From the NCBI GenBank assembly GCA_016550405.1, contig JABXGX010000008.1, positions 1-6,970 on the forward strand: a stretch of DNA of 6,970 nt. The letters run 5' to 3'. The notes beneath the pieces are model-generated. The model worked only from the letters and a program-made list of their open reading frames with translations. It was not told the DNA's origin and did no database searches. This stretch comes from an archaeon (lineage in GTDB: Archaea > Asgardarchaeota > Hermodarchaeia > Hermodarchaeales > Hermodarchaeaceae). Both the position numbers and the translations under genes were made by a program. Of this stretch, positions 1 through 6,823 are shown piece after piece (position 1 is the first letter of the stretch; the number at the start of each line of letters is the position of its first letter).

Positions 1-238
1 CTAAGGGATGGTATCCTAAAAGCGCCATAGTTCTGCCAATTTTATACCCAGTTTCCTTTTGCTGCTCTCATCCTGCTTTAGGTCGCTGCTGAATAATCTC
101 TATTCCAGGAAGACCTCTTGTTGTCCATCCAAATTGACTAGCACGTAAATCACTACAAGTATACCAACCGTGTATTTCCTCAAGGTTTCCACCAATGTCC
201 TCCAAGCGTTATCGGGAGTATATTCATGCAGCACCGCG
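1..238 (-). pseudogene. GT2 glycosyltransferase remnant, C-terminal part
   Basis: Not in any intact ORF. Reading the minus strand in the flippase frame past its stop gives a continuous family 2 glycosyltransferase C-terminal signature: RGAA, stop, IYSR, stop, RLEDIGG, then an HGW motif, SDLRASQFGW, TTRGLPGIE and, near the edge, GYKIGRTMALLGYHPL. Known GT2 proteins have RGAxKxYRRECxEDIGG, GWDxxDExKAxMLGW, TRSFPxL, HRPTG and NGxxxxxxGYHPLF in this order. Three codons are stops: 224-226 (TGA), 209-211 (TAA) and 68-70 (TGA). Each is one substitution from a fitting sense codon (CGA, GAA or CAA, GGA). The reading runs off the left edge, so the true end is unseen. No start or N-terminal half lies next to it; the flippase gene takes that place. 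Identity as a GT2 remnant comes from motif recognition, not from a search. Confidence 0.72.
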
Positions 239-1789
239 AGGGGGTTGGTTCTGTTTAGGCTCCCAGATTCCAATCCTCTTAAAGATTTTAATCAAAGGAT
301 CTAAACGTCCTTTTGAAACTCGCGAAACTAAATTCATTTCATCTTCAGTAAACGTGGAAAAAAGGGCTGCGAATAGTAAAAGTGTTAAAAACGAAATTCC
401 GGTGATAATTAGACATTCGATAAGGTCAACTGGTGCAAACCACAAGGCTAGTACATAAACAATAATTGTCTGCACTAGACCAAGACTTGTTAATTGGATC
501 GCTGCTTTCTTTCCAATAAGCTTCATTTCAGGTGTAAACCACAGAATTAAGCAGAATGCTAAGAAGTAACCTAACGTCATAGAGAGAGCAACGCCAAATG
601 TTCCGAGAAATTGAACCCACCCTATTAAGAAGAAAAGAACAATAAAAATTGAAAAGCCGGCAATATAACTCATCTGAAACCATAGGAGTTTATAGGTATC
701 TCCCTTTGCTCCACGAACCTTTCCCATAAATGAAGTGTAAGCGAAAATAACCATTGTCATTGTTGCTATCGCCAATAGCAACTGGTTTTCTGGGAGGGCA
801 TACTGGTCTCCTAGTATCAATCCTATGATTGGTAAACCTGCGAATGCTAAAATTGGTGCAACGAAGAAAACTGCAATAGAAAGGAATTTTAGTGCTGCTC
901 CTAAGGCGATGTTGGCTTTTGAAGTACGGGTTTCAAAGACCTTCGTCATTATTGGAAGGAAGGGTATTAGAAGAATCAATATTGCTTCTGAGGCAATTCC
1001 GGTAATTCTGGTTACAAGGTGATAATTTGCCAAGTCCGCTAGCGAGAAGAAGAGAAGGATAATATATCTATCAATGAATGACCGAAGGGCTCGTAGAAGG
1101 AAAATAAAAAACACTGGGGTCGCAAATATTATCATCACTTTGGATGGCCATCCCACTGCATATGCAGATAATGACGCTCGCAGCCCACTTTTCGGGAGCA
1201 TAAGAAGCAAAACAAGAAAATCTGCTATAAGCCATCCCCAGAATATTGATGTTATATTAAGAGTAAAGAAAAAGAATAAGAGTGGTAAGATGAAATTTAA
1301 AATGGTTTGAAGCGCACCAAAGACTAAGCTGAGTTCAATTTTGAGGTGTGCTTGATAAATCCAATTGAACAACTGGTAAATACTCAAAACCAAAACTGTT
1401 ACTATGAAAATGATTGCATCAAGAGACCAGATTGGGACTGGTGTTGTTAGTAAGTAAAGGATTGCGGTAATTGGTGAGATTACAATTCCAATAACAATTC
1501 CATAGCCTGTCCATTGGTGAATGATTTTATCTCCTTCTTGTGGATCTTTCTCTGAAAGTCCTTTCTGTTGTAATACCCATCCAATCCATGGTGTAATTAC
1601 TGAACCAAGAAAAGACAAACCTAAAGCAAAGATTTGGAGATATCCCATTTCGTTGGGAAGCAACCACCGTGCAATTAGGAAAATATAGAAGATTTGCACG
1701 CCACGGACAATGATTATGCGTATCCAACCAATAGAGGTTGACCGAGCATATCTGACAGCTAATCCTGGGTCTTTGGTTTCCTCAACCAT
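224..1789 (-). CDS. Wzx-like polysaccharide flippase (MATE/MOP superfamily)
   Basis: Predicted integral membrane flippase of 521 residues that would move lipid-linked saccharide across the cytoplasmic membrane. The protein is almost wholly hydrophobic, with about 14 likely helices spread over residues 20-480. The early segment RGVQIFYIFLIARWLLPNEMGYL (residues 29-51) matches the helix 1-2 region of the family (RWLxPxExG), and FIDRYIILLFFSLADLANY (about 238-256) is the usual mid-protein DR...LG/Ylatr-type region. After the last helix comes a charged, helical cytoplasmic tail, FTEDEMNLVSR...RLDPLIKIFKRIGI (480-508), common in archaeal members. The final PPRGAA appears to be encoded by the adjoining GT2 remnant (see findings), so the native end may have been altered. 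The ATG at 1787-1789 has a GGTGA site 7 bases upstream. It is transcribed away from the GT-B transferase gene. The substrate cannot be read from sequence; the context suggests an acetamidino-sugar glycan. Confidence 0.88.
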   Translation of the reverse strand: MVEETKDPGLAVRYARSTSIGWIRIIIVRGVQIFYIFLIARWLLPNEMGYLQIFALGLSFLGSVITPWIGWVLQQKGLSEKDPQEGDKIIHQWTGYGIVIGIVISPITAILYLLTTPVPIWSLDAIIFIVTVLVLSIYQLFNWIYQAHLKIELSLVFGALQTILNFILPLLFFFFTLNITSIFWGWLIADFLVLLLMLPKSGLRASLSAYAVGWPSKVMIIFATPVFFIFLLRALRSFIDRYIILLFFSLADLANYHLVTRITGIASEAILILLIPFLPIMTKVFETRTSKANIALGAALKFLSIAVFFVAPILAFAGLPIIGLILGDQYALPENQLLLAIATMTMVIFAYTSFMGKVRGAKGDTYKLLWFQMSYIAGFSIFIVLFFLIGWVQFLGTFGVALSMTLGYFLAFCLILWFTPEMKLIGKKAAIQLTSLGLVQTIIVYVLALWFAPVDLIECLIITGISFLTLLLFAALFSTFTEDEMNLVSRVSKGRLDPLIKIFKRIGIWEPKQNQPPRGAA

Positions 1790-1796
1790 GGTTATC

Positions 1797-1801
1797 TCAC
1801 C
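1797..1801 (-). promoter_or_regulatory. Ribosome binding site of the flippase gene
   Basis: GGTGA on the minus strand, 7 bases before the ATG at 1789. It pairs with the conserved 16S rRNA 3' end (ATCACCTCC) and supports the chosen start. Confidence 0.6.
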
Positions 1802-1846
1802 AAATAATTAGGGCTGGCTTATTGTTCAATGAATTGGCTCTTTGCT

Positions 1847-1872
1847 GGTTAGTTTTTTTAAAGGTTAGTTTT
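1847..1872. repeat. Pair of 10-base direct repeats around the putative TATA box
   Basis: GGTTAGTTTT occurs exactly at 1847-1856 and again at 1863-1872, 16 bases apart start to start, with the A/T-rich putative TATA element of the flippase promoter lying between and partly within them. On the flippase strand this reads AAAACTAACC twice. Two direct half-sites on a promoter can be a regulator binding site, but this pair is short and could be chance. Confidence 0.45.
1853..1862 (-). promoter_or_regulatory. Candidate TATA box for the flippase gene
   Basis: On the minus strand the run TTTAAAAAAA, preceded by AACC, lies about 65 bases before the ATG at 1789. An archaeal transcript starting some 25 bases downstream would have a leader of about 40 bases carrying the GGTGA site. 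It sits between two copies of a 10-base repeat. Proposed from base composition and distance only. Confidence 0.33.
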
Positions 1873-1941
1873 GTGATATCCTGCAATCATTTGTTATTGT
1901 ACATTGCATAAAGAATTATTCAGTCTGCATTAGCAACGTAA

Positions 1942-1947
1942 TTATAA
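1942..1947 (+). promoter_or_regulatory. Candidate TATA box for the GT-B transferase gene
   Basis: TTATAA within AATTATAACC, about 60 bases before the ATG at 2005. A start about 25 bases downstream (near 1970) would leave a leader of roughly 35 bases containing the AGGTG site. The divergent region 1790-2004 must hold promoters for both genes. This element is the best match on the plus strand, but it is short and unproven. Confidence 0.35.
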
Positions 1948-1994
1948 CCTTCTTAAACCACTTATCATATTCACAATTCACCGTTTTCTAAGAC

Positions 1995-1999
1995 AGGTG
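1995..1999 (+). promoter_or_regulatory. Ribosome binding site of the GT-B transferase gene
   Basis: AGGTG, 5 bases before the ATG at 2005. It is complementary to the CACCT of the 16S rRNA 3' end and supports this start codon. Confidence 0.55.
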
Positions 2000-2004
2000 T
2001 TTAG

Positions 2005-3654
2005 ATGGACCCCTTACTTCGCTGGCTCTTCAACATAAAAGACACACCAATCTTGGAAAAACAAACGCTAATGGATCTAACAAAATACGAAGAATATGCT
2101 TTTTGGTGGATTCTACACAATCGCATATATTATGATCTACTCCAGTTCCAGAAGACCAGGAAACGACGCTATCGCTCGTTTTCAAAACAGGTTCTTCTAG
2201 GGCGATCTTCACTTCTGTTCCTCTTCTATGTACTCATTCATGTCGTTCTATCAAAATTTCTTCTTCGTCTTTGTAAACGAAGTAAACGCTCTTCTAAGAA
2301 GTCAATACTGGTTACGACTGACTTTACATCATGGACAAATATGATACAACCAGAGACTAAAGTTCTAAGAAAAGGTCATATTGTATTTCAGCCAATCTTT
2401 GATAGGATTCGACAAAGAGGACAAGACATTGATGTTTTTTCAATCGCGCCATTTGGTTTTACTTTTCGCCGAAATATAAAACGGGCCATCAGCATGAAGG
2501 CAAGTCATCAAATGGGAAATTTTGTTCCTCTTGAATGCTGTTTCTCAATTCATCTGGTAATTAAACTCTTTAGAGCCAAGCGCCATTTCAGCAAAACGTT
2601 AAATGCATTACTAAAAACTACGACCACACAAGATGCCTTTAGGTTTCAAGATATTGATCTTTTTCTAAATTGCCGCAATTACTTGGCATATTATTTTAAC
2701 ACCTATCTTCCCCTTTCCGTGTTTTATTACGAATTGGCACTAAATGCGATTGAAAGTCAACACATCTCATTAGTTGTATTGATTGATGAATACCTGCAAT
2801 TGGGGAGAGCCTTGCAGTTTGCTGCTCAAAAGAAGCGAATACCAGTAATGGCTGTGCAACATGGAATTATCCACAAATATCATCCGGGGTATGTCTATAC
2901 CAAGGACGTCATATCACCGAAATACGGGGCTCAATTTCCTTTTGTACCAATACCAAAGAAAACAGCAGTCTACGGACCTCATACGAAAGTAATTCTAACC
3001 GAAGTAAGTTCATACCCCAAATCTTCAGTCATCGTAACTGGTCAACCTAGATACGATTGGTTGAAAAAAGCCCACGATATCTATCGACGTGACACCTTTT
3101 GTCAACGTTATAACCTGGACACAGCGAAACCAATTGCCCTAATAGCAACGCAACCTTTTCCTTTAGAAGAACTTCGGGTTGAATTCTTCGAAAACACAGT
3201 TAGAACCTTGAAATCAATTAATGATATCCAAATCGTGGTAAAACCACATCCGAATGAGAAATCGCGATGGCATCAAGACCGATTATCGAAACTCCAAATA
3301 AGCGCAATCGTTTTGCCGCCTCGTGGAGACACTGTTGAAGCGATTTTTGCAGCAGACATTTTCTTCTCTGTGAACTCAACAACTATTTTAGAAGCCCTAA
3401 TGTTAGAAAAACCAGTAATTGTTGTGAATTTCTCAAAACTTCCTGAGGTACTTCCATGGACTACTGAGAAAGCCGTCATTGAAGTTACTGACACTTCTCA
3501 GTTAGCTAAAGCCGTCCAGCTATTGCTCAGTAAAGAAAATAAATCCCATTACTTACAAAAAACTCGAAACGCCTTTCTATATAACCACCTATTCAAAATC
3601 GATGGCAAGGCTACTGAACGTGTATTGAACATAATTGATCAATTCTTGAGATAG
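2005..3654 (+). CDS. GT-B-fold glycosyltransferase-like protein (capsule polysaccharide type)
   Basis: Protein of 549 residues, probably a cytoplasmic or membrane-bound sugar transferase building or modifying the surface glycan. The C-terminal half carries motifs of the capsule-biosynthesis / UDP-GlcNAc 2-epimerase-like GT-B group: VMAVQHG (281-287), SVIVTGQPRYDWL (341-353), IQIVVKPHPNE (409-418), then ADIFFSVNSTTILEALMLEKPVI (450-472), where the NSTT...E...KP stretch is the usual nucleotide-sugar-contacting part. VVLIDEYLQLGRAL (257-270) precedes the QHG loop, as expected at the end of the N-terminal Rossmann domain. Residues 1-110 are less typical: basic, with a hydrophobic stretch at about 68-89 flanked by clusters of Lys/Arg, which may anchor it to the membrane. 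The stop is 18 bases from the converging amidotransferase gene. An epimerase or a glycerol/ribitol-phosphate-type transferase is a possible alternative; donor and acceptor are unknown. Confidence 0.75.
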   Translation: MDPLLRWLFNIKDTPILEKQTLMDLTKYEEYAFWWILHNRIYYDLLQFQKTRKRRYRSFSKQVLLGRSSLLFLFYVLIHVVLSKFLLRLCKRSKRSSKKSILVTTDFTSWTNMIQPETKVLRKGHIVFQPIFDRIRQRGQDIDVFSIAPFGFTFRRNIKRAISMKASHQMGNFVPLECCFSIHLVIKLFRAKRHFSKTLNALLKTTTTQDAFRFQDIDLFLNCRNYLAYYFNTYLPLSVFYYELALNAIESQHISLVVLIDEYLQLGRALQFAAQKKRIPVMAVQHGIIHKYHPGYVYTKDVISPKYGAQFPFVPIPKKTAVYGPHTKVILTEVSSYPKSSVIVTGQPRYDWLKKAHDIYRRDTFCQRYNLDTAKPIALIATQPFPLEELRVEFFENTVRTLKSINDIQIVVKPHPNEKSRWHQDRLSKLQISAIVLPPRGDTVEAIFAADIFFSVNSTTILEALMLEKPVIVVNFSKLPEVLPWTTEKAVIEVTDTSQLAKAVQLLLSKENKSHYLQKTRNAFLYNHLFKIDGKATERVLNIIDQFLR

Positions 3655-3672
3655 GACCCAAATCACTGTTCG

Positions 3673-4788
3673 TTAACCAGAACCCAGTATTTTCCTTTGC
3701 CATTGATCAGTTTTGTACTCATCGTGACGTTTAATCGGTAATGCCATTATTTCTTCGAATTCAGACTCGGTCCAACCAAATTTCTTGAGCACATATTCCT
3801 TGTCTCGCTGGAATTCTTTCTCATCATACAACGGTTTCTTAAGCTCACGCAAAGCTTCTTCGCGTCCTATCTGTCCCGACATTATGTAAGTAGATAAGTG
3901 GGCTTTTCGCTTATCGATGTTAAACTTGCGTGGGAGTATGTAAGCCTGGTAAAACTTCGTAAAAAGGGATTCGAAATGTTTACCACCATAGTCTTCCCAG
4001 TTAAAATCATCAATTAGGAATTTCTTGGCGCGTTCCCGATTATATTCTATATAATTAAGTAGTGGGCTGTTTTGGTATCCGAGGACCTTTTTCAAGTAGA
4101 CTAATCTCAGAAATCCCAAAGTGGGGAACGTCTTCAGTTTCTTTGTGCCAAACTTGTTGTGGATATCTCGTAAATTTACTAAATCATTCTTAGTCCAAAC
4201 CCAGCTTTTTGGCATGATGCCTTCCGTTACGAAATTACTTCCGCTTAGAATGTACTTTACTCCTTGTTGTTGTGCAACCTTATAGATGACTGCCACAATG
4301 GCATGATCTGTGATAGCTTCAATATCTACCACAGAGGCCTTGAAATAAGCAATTTGTAGGTCTTTGAATTCTTCCCAATCAATAACATGTGTGTATAAGT
4401 CAACATTAAGACGGTTCAATACCTTCTCAATATTGGTTACAGCAAGTCGGGAGTTCCAGCCGTTATCAAGGTGAACTGCAAGAGGACGTAAGCCCAGCTC
4501 CTTCGCTTTATATGCCATATATGTGCTATCAACACCCCCCGAAACACCCAAAATACAGTCGTAATTTTTCTTTTTTCCAGCTTCCTGAATTTTGCTAATA
4601 GTGCGTTGGAGTTCTGTTTTCTTTTCTTCGTCAGGAAGGATAATCTTGGCTTTCCGTATTTCATAGTTTCTGCAATGATTACAGACGCCATGGGAATCAA
4701 ATTGGATGTTAGGATCTGTTGTATCCATCACACATCGAGTGCACATTTGATATTCGGCGGTCAATTGTAGTATCTCCATGTTCGTCAT
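3673..4788 (-). CDS. wbpG: N-acetyl sugar amidotransferase (WbpG/PseA family)
   Basis: Enzyme of 371 residues predicted to convert an N-acetyl group on a nucleotide-activated sugar into an acetamidino group, using ammonia from the HisH/HisF partners encoded just upstream. It opens with two Cys pairs, C16-x2-C19 and C36-x2-C39 (CTRCVMDTTDP ... GVCNHC), a probable zinc site found in this family. The ATP-pyrophosphatase loop SGGVDS is at 83-88, followed by AVHLDNGWNS (104-113), the TDHAI segment (160-164) and GSNFVTEG (183-190). All are hallmarks of the family, and the length is normal. The start ATG overlaps the stop of the HisF-like gene in ATGA; a second ATG three codons in is an alternative. 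It is the last gene of a three-gene operon. In Pseudomonas the equivalent trio (WbpG, HisH2, HisF2) makes the acetamidino sugar of O antigen, and PseA acts on pseudaminic acid precursors. The exact sugar here is unknown. Confidence 0.92.
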   Translation of the reverse strand: MTNMEILQLTAEYQMCTRCVMDTTDPNIQFDSHGVCNHCRNYEIRKAKIILPDEEKKTELQRTISKIQEAGKKKNYDCILGVSGGVDSTYMAYKAKELGLRPLAVHLDNGWNSRLAVTNIEKVLNRLNVDLYTHVIDWEEFKDLQIAYFKASVVDIEAITDHAIVAVIYKVAQQQGVKYILSGSNFVTEGIMPKSWVWTKNDLVNLRDIHNKFGTKKLKTFPTLGFLRLVYLKKVLGYQNSPLLNYIEYNRERAKKFLIDDFNWEDYGGKHFESLFTKFYQAYILPRKFNIDKRKAHLSTYIMSGQIGREEALRELKKPLYDEKEFQRDKEYVLKKFGWTESEFEEIMALPIKRHDEYKTDQWQRKILGSG

Positions 4789-5543
4789 TTAAGATACCGT
4801 TTTAATTCTTCCTGAGTCGGATAATTGATCAAGACAGCTCTATGAGGGCCATGGAATACGAACATGCTTCCTGCCGCTACAGCGGATGCTCCTCCAAGTT
4901 CCACAGCCTCCTGGAAATGCTTTAGGTTTCCTGCTCCACCGACCGCAACAACTGGTATCTGGACGATTTGGGTAACGCGCTGCAATAATTCAAGATCATA
5001 TCCTCCCATCGTCCCGTCTCGGTCAATTGAGTTCAGCACAATTTCTCCTGCCCCTGCTGCTTCTACTTCCTTGGCAAATTCTTCTGGTGTTTTCTTTGTT
5101 TTCTTTGTTCCCGAATGTGTGAACGCTTGATATCTTCCTCGGCGTTCTCTTCTAGCATCAATGGACACTACAACGCTTTGGCTTCCAAAAATCTGAGCAG
5201 CCTCTTCAATCAATTTGAGGTCTAAAGCTGCGGAGTTAATAACGACTTTTTCAGAACCCATTTTTAGGAGCTTCTGAGCGGTATTAATGTCATGTACTCC
5301 TCCTCCATACCCGAATGGCATAAAACACTCAGTCGCAATATCTTGAATCAGATTAAATTGAGGTAGACGGTTTTCAATTGTAGCTGTAATGTCTAGGAAG
5401 ACGAGTTCATCAACTTCTTTATCGTTAAAGATGCGAACGGCATTAATCGGATCGCCAACATAAGTTGGATTCTTAAATTTGATTGTCTTCACTAGTCCCT
5501 GACCCCGAAGCAATAAAACGGGAATTACTCGGGTCCGTAACAT
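4785..5543 (-). CDS. hisF: HisF-like acetamidino modification protein (AglZ/HisF2 family)
   Basis: A (beta-alpha)8 barrel protein of 252 residues related to the cyclase subunit of imidazole glycerol phosphate synthase, here probably the partner that carries ammonia from HisH to the sugar amidotransferase. HisF landmarks are present: MLRTRVIPVLLL start, PFGYGGGV (76-83), VVVSIDARR (124-132, with Asp129 at the place of catalytic Asp130), AGAGEIVLNSIDRDGT (163-178), VAVGGAG (199-205) and AAGSMFVFH (223-231). The second canonical catalytic aspartate (Asp11 in Thermotoga HisF, IIACLD) is replaced by Leu11, as expected for the sugar-pathway branch. The ORF could begin two codons earlier at 5549, but a GGAG site lies 8 bases from the ATG at 5543 and only 2 bases from the earlier one, and family members start MLRxR. 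It shares one base with the hisH stop (TAATG) and overlaps the next gene by ATGA. Confidence 0.92.
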   Translation of the reverse strand: MLRTRVIPVLLLRGQGLVKTIKFKNPTYVGDPINAVRIFNDKEVDELVFLDITATIENRLPQFNLIQDIATECFMPFGYGGGVHDINTAQKLLKMGSEKVVINSAALDLKLIEEAAQIFGSQSVVVSIDARRERRGRYQAFTHSGTKKTKKTPEEFAKEVEAAGAGEIVLNSIDRDGTMGGYDLELLQRVTQIVQIPVVAVGGAGNLKHFQEAVELGGASAVAAGSMFVFHGPHRAVLINYPTQEELKRYLK

Positions 5544-6157
5544 TAACATAACTCCACGAAGTTTTTGAATACGCGCATACCGAATTTATGACTCTTTTCC
5601 GGATGGAATTGCAGCCCATAAATATTGTCTCGGATGATTCCGGAAGCGAATTCAATCCCATAGTGTGTAGTCGCGAGGACAGATTTCTGAGATTTGCACT
5701 TTACAAAATATGAATGGACAAAGTAGAATCGAGGTTCCTCATACATCTCTTTAAATAGGCACGAATCTTGTTGAAACTCCACTGTATTCCAGCCCATGTG
5801 GGGAATCCTTAATTTTAGATCTGAGTCAAAAGTAAACCGGATTGTCTTTGCATCTATCCATCCTAGACCCTTCAGGTGTCCTTCTTCACTTCCTTTGGTT
5901 AGTAATTGCATACCTAGACATATTCCTAAAAGTGGGACCTGCTCTTTTATAACTCGTTGATTTAGAACTGGAATTAAACCGCGATTTTCAAGGTTTATCA
6001 TAGCTTGATCGAAGGCGCCAACACCCGGAAGAATGAGTTTATCAGCCTTTAGTATATCTGCCTGGTTGGACGTAATTTCTGCAGCGAATCCTAATCTGTG
6101 CAACATGTTTTGGATGGAACCTAGATTGCCCATACCATAATCAATGATTGTAATCAT
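5543..6157 (-). CDS. hisH: HisH-like glutamine amidotransferase subunit
   Basis: Class I glutaminase of 204 residues that would release ammonia from glutamine for the HisF-like protein and the N-acetyl sugar amidotransferase. The whole family pattern is visible: MITIIDYGMGNLGS at the start, LPGVGAFDQAM (43-53), the nucleophile elbow GICLGMQLL with Cys80, IPHMGWN (118-124), FYFVHSY (144-150), and QFHPEKS with His185 and Glu187 completing the catalytic triad. The open frame extends upstream to a TTG at 6175, but the ATG at 6155-6157 gives the standard family N-terminus and is preferred. No clear Shine-Dalgarno site precedes it. It is the first gene of the operon, and its stop overlaps the next start in TAATG. 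A role in histidine synthesis is unlikely because its partner lacks Asp11 and the third gene is a sugar enzyme. Confidence 0.93.
   Translation of the reverse strand: MITIIDYGMGNLGSIQNMLHRLGFAAEITSNQADILKADKLILPGVGAFDQAMINLENRGLIPVLNQRVIKEQVPLLGICLGMQLLTKGSEEGHLKGLGWIDAKTIRFTFDSDLKLRIPHMGWNTVEFQQDSCLFKEMYEEPRFYFVHSYFVKCKSQKSVLATTHYGIEFASGIIRDNIYGLQFHPEKSHKFGMRVFKNFVELC
5552..5555 (-). promoter_or_regulatory. Ribosome binding site that fixes the hisF start
   Basis: GGAG on the minus strand inside the 3' end of hisH. It lies 8 bases before the ATG at 5543 and only 2 bases before the alternative ATG at 5549, so it favours the shorter, 252-residue HisF-like protein. Confidence 0.6.
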
Positions 6158-6199
6158 TTCGTTAACCCAGTTCAATCCTAATATTAGTTGCTAGATTGG

Positions 6200-6207
6200 T
6201 TTTATTT
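6200..6207 (-). promoter_or_regulatory. Candidate TATA box for the hisH-hisF-wbpG operon
   Basis: AAATAAAA on the minus strand, about 45 bases before the ATG at 6157. A transcript starting about 25 bases further on would have a short leader of roughly 20 bases, which would agree with the lack of a clear ribosome binding site. The 145 bases between hisH and the GT2 remnant are A/T-rich with other weak candidates, such as CTTTTATGG near 6265-6273. Weak evidence. Confidence 0.25.
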
Positions 6208-6302
6208 GTGTCATGATGGTGTGTTTGTTTTTAGAGTTTCTAATAAGTCATTACGCCTATGTCCATAAAAGGTCTAAGTAAATCAAGTATTTTGAGTATT
6301 GT

Positions 6303-6762
6303 ATGTTGTCTGAAGATTTTGTAAGAATTGCGGTGGTGATCCCTGCTCGAAATGAAGAAGCCCGAATTAAAGAAACAGTGATGGCTCTCAAGGTGTAAAC
6401 CCAGCCCGTTGCTCAAATCATTGTTGTTGATGAGGGCTTGTCAGACGCTACTGTTAAAATTGTGGCAAGTTTGGTTGTGAGGTTGTTAAGCTTCCTTTTC
6501 ATGAGTAATCCGATGTGGGAAGACCAGAATTAGTGCCAGTGTTTAATGTTGGTCTAAACGAATAAAGGACTGCTCTCAAGTCCTAATTCTAGGGCTGACC
6601 TTCGTCTTCCACCTAAGTATCTTGAAGTCATTCTTTCTCGGATGCACGCAAATCCAAGCTTAGTTATCACTAGTGGAAAAATCAAGGGTAAACCTTGTAC
6701 TGACAATGCCTCCTTGAGGGTCTAAACGATTGGTTTGCTGTGATTTCTGGATGAACCTATTA
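6303..6762 (+). pseudogene. GT2 glycosyltransferase remnant, N-terminal half
   Basis: Degraded family 2 glycosyltransferase read in pieces. From an ATG at 6303 comes VRIAVVIPARNEEARIKETV and, after a TAA at 6396-6398, QPVAQIIVVDEGLSDATVKIVASL, matching the nucleotide-binding VVIPARNE...VVDDGSTDAT core. Around 6474 one base seems lost; the next frame reads CEVVKLPFHE, stop at 6506, SDVGRPEL, FNVGLNE, stop at 6563. The first frame returns at about 6579 with ADLRLPPKYLEVILSRMHA and LVITSGKIKG (the post-DxD region), apparently after a short deletion. Near 6712 a third frame gives P, stop (TGA for CGA), GSKRLVCCDFWMN, corresponding to the PRGSGR...FW motif. Similarity ends at about 6762; the C-terminal half is missing. 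It cannot make a working enzyme. The neighbouring operon genes are all intact, so poor sequence quality is not the likely cause. Confidence 0.82.
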
Positions 6763-6823
6763 TGACACGGAGTATAATGAACATCATAAATACCTGCCCT
6801 TAGAATCGAGTTCATTTAACAGA

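Noticed and set aside
195..1310. Plus-strand open frames inside the flippase gene
   Set aside because: They are antisense to a clear 14-helix membrane protein, have no motifs of their own, and follow from its codon use.
5091..5110. Short T-rich tandem repeat inside hisF
   Set aside because: It encodes the Lys/Thr-rich loop after the Asp129 strand, a region that is Lys-rich in HisF proteins generally; it is coding sequence, not a separate element.
4785..6157. HisH and HisF as histidine biosynthesis enzymes
   Set aside because: The HisF-like protein lacks Asp11, the operon ends in an N-acetyl sugar amidotransferase, and no other his genes are present.
6158..6175. TTG start extending HisH by six residues
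   Set aside because: HisH family proteins begin at the M-I-x-I-I-D-Y-G motif, which follows the ATG at 6155-6157; nothing supports the extra residues.
1..6762. The two GT2 remnants as halves of one gene split by inversion of the core
   Set aside because: Orientation fits: inverting the core would bring an N half and a C half together. However, the right remnant already contains its own RGS...FWMN motif, equivalent to the RGAA...LEDIGG at the start of the left one, and the two motifs are of different GT2 subtypes. They overlap rather than meet, so two separate genes are more likely.
6303..6762. Sequencing error as the cause of the broken frames
   Set aside because: The neighbouring genes, over 5 kb in total, have no frameshifts, and homology to GT2 is lost altogether before the C-terminal half. 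Real decay explains this better, though read mapping would settle it.
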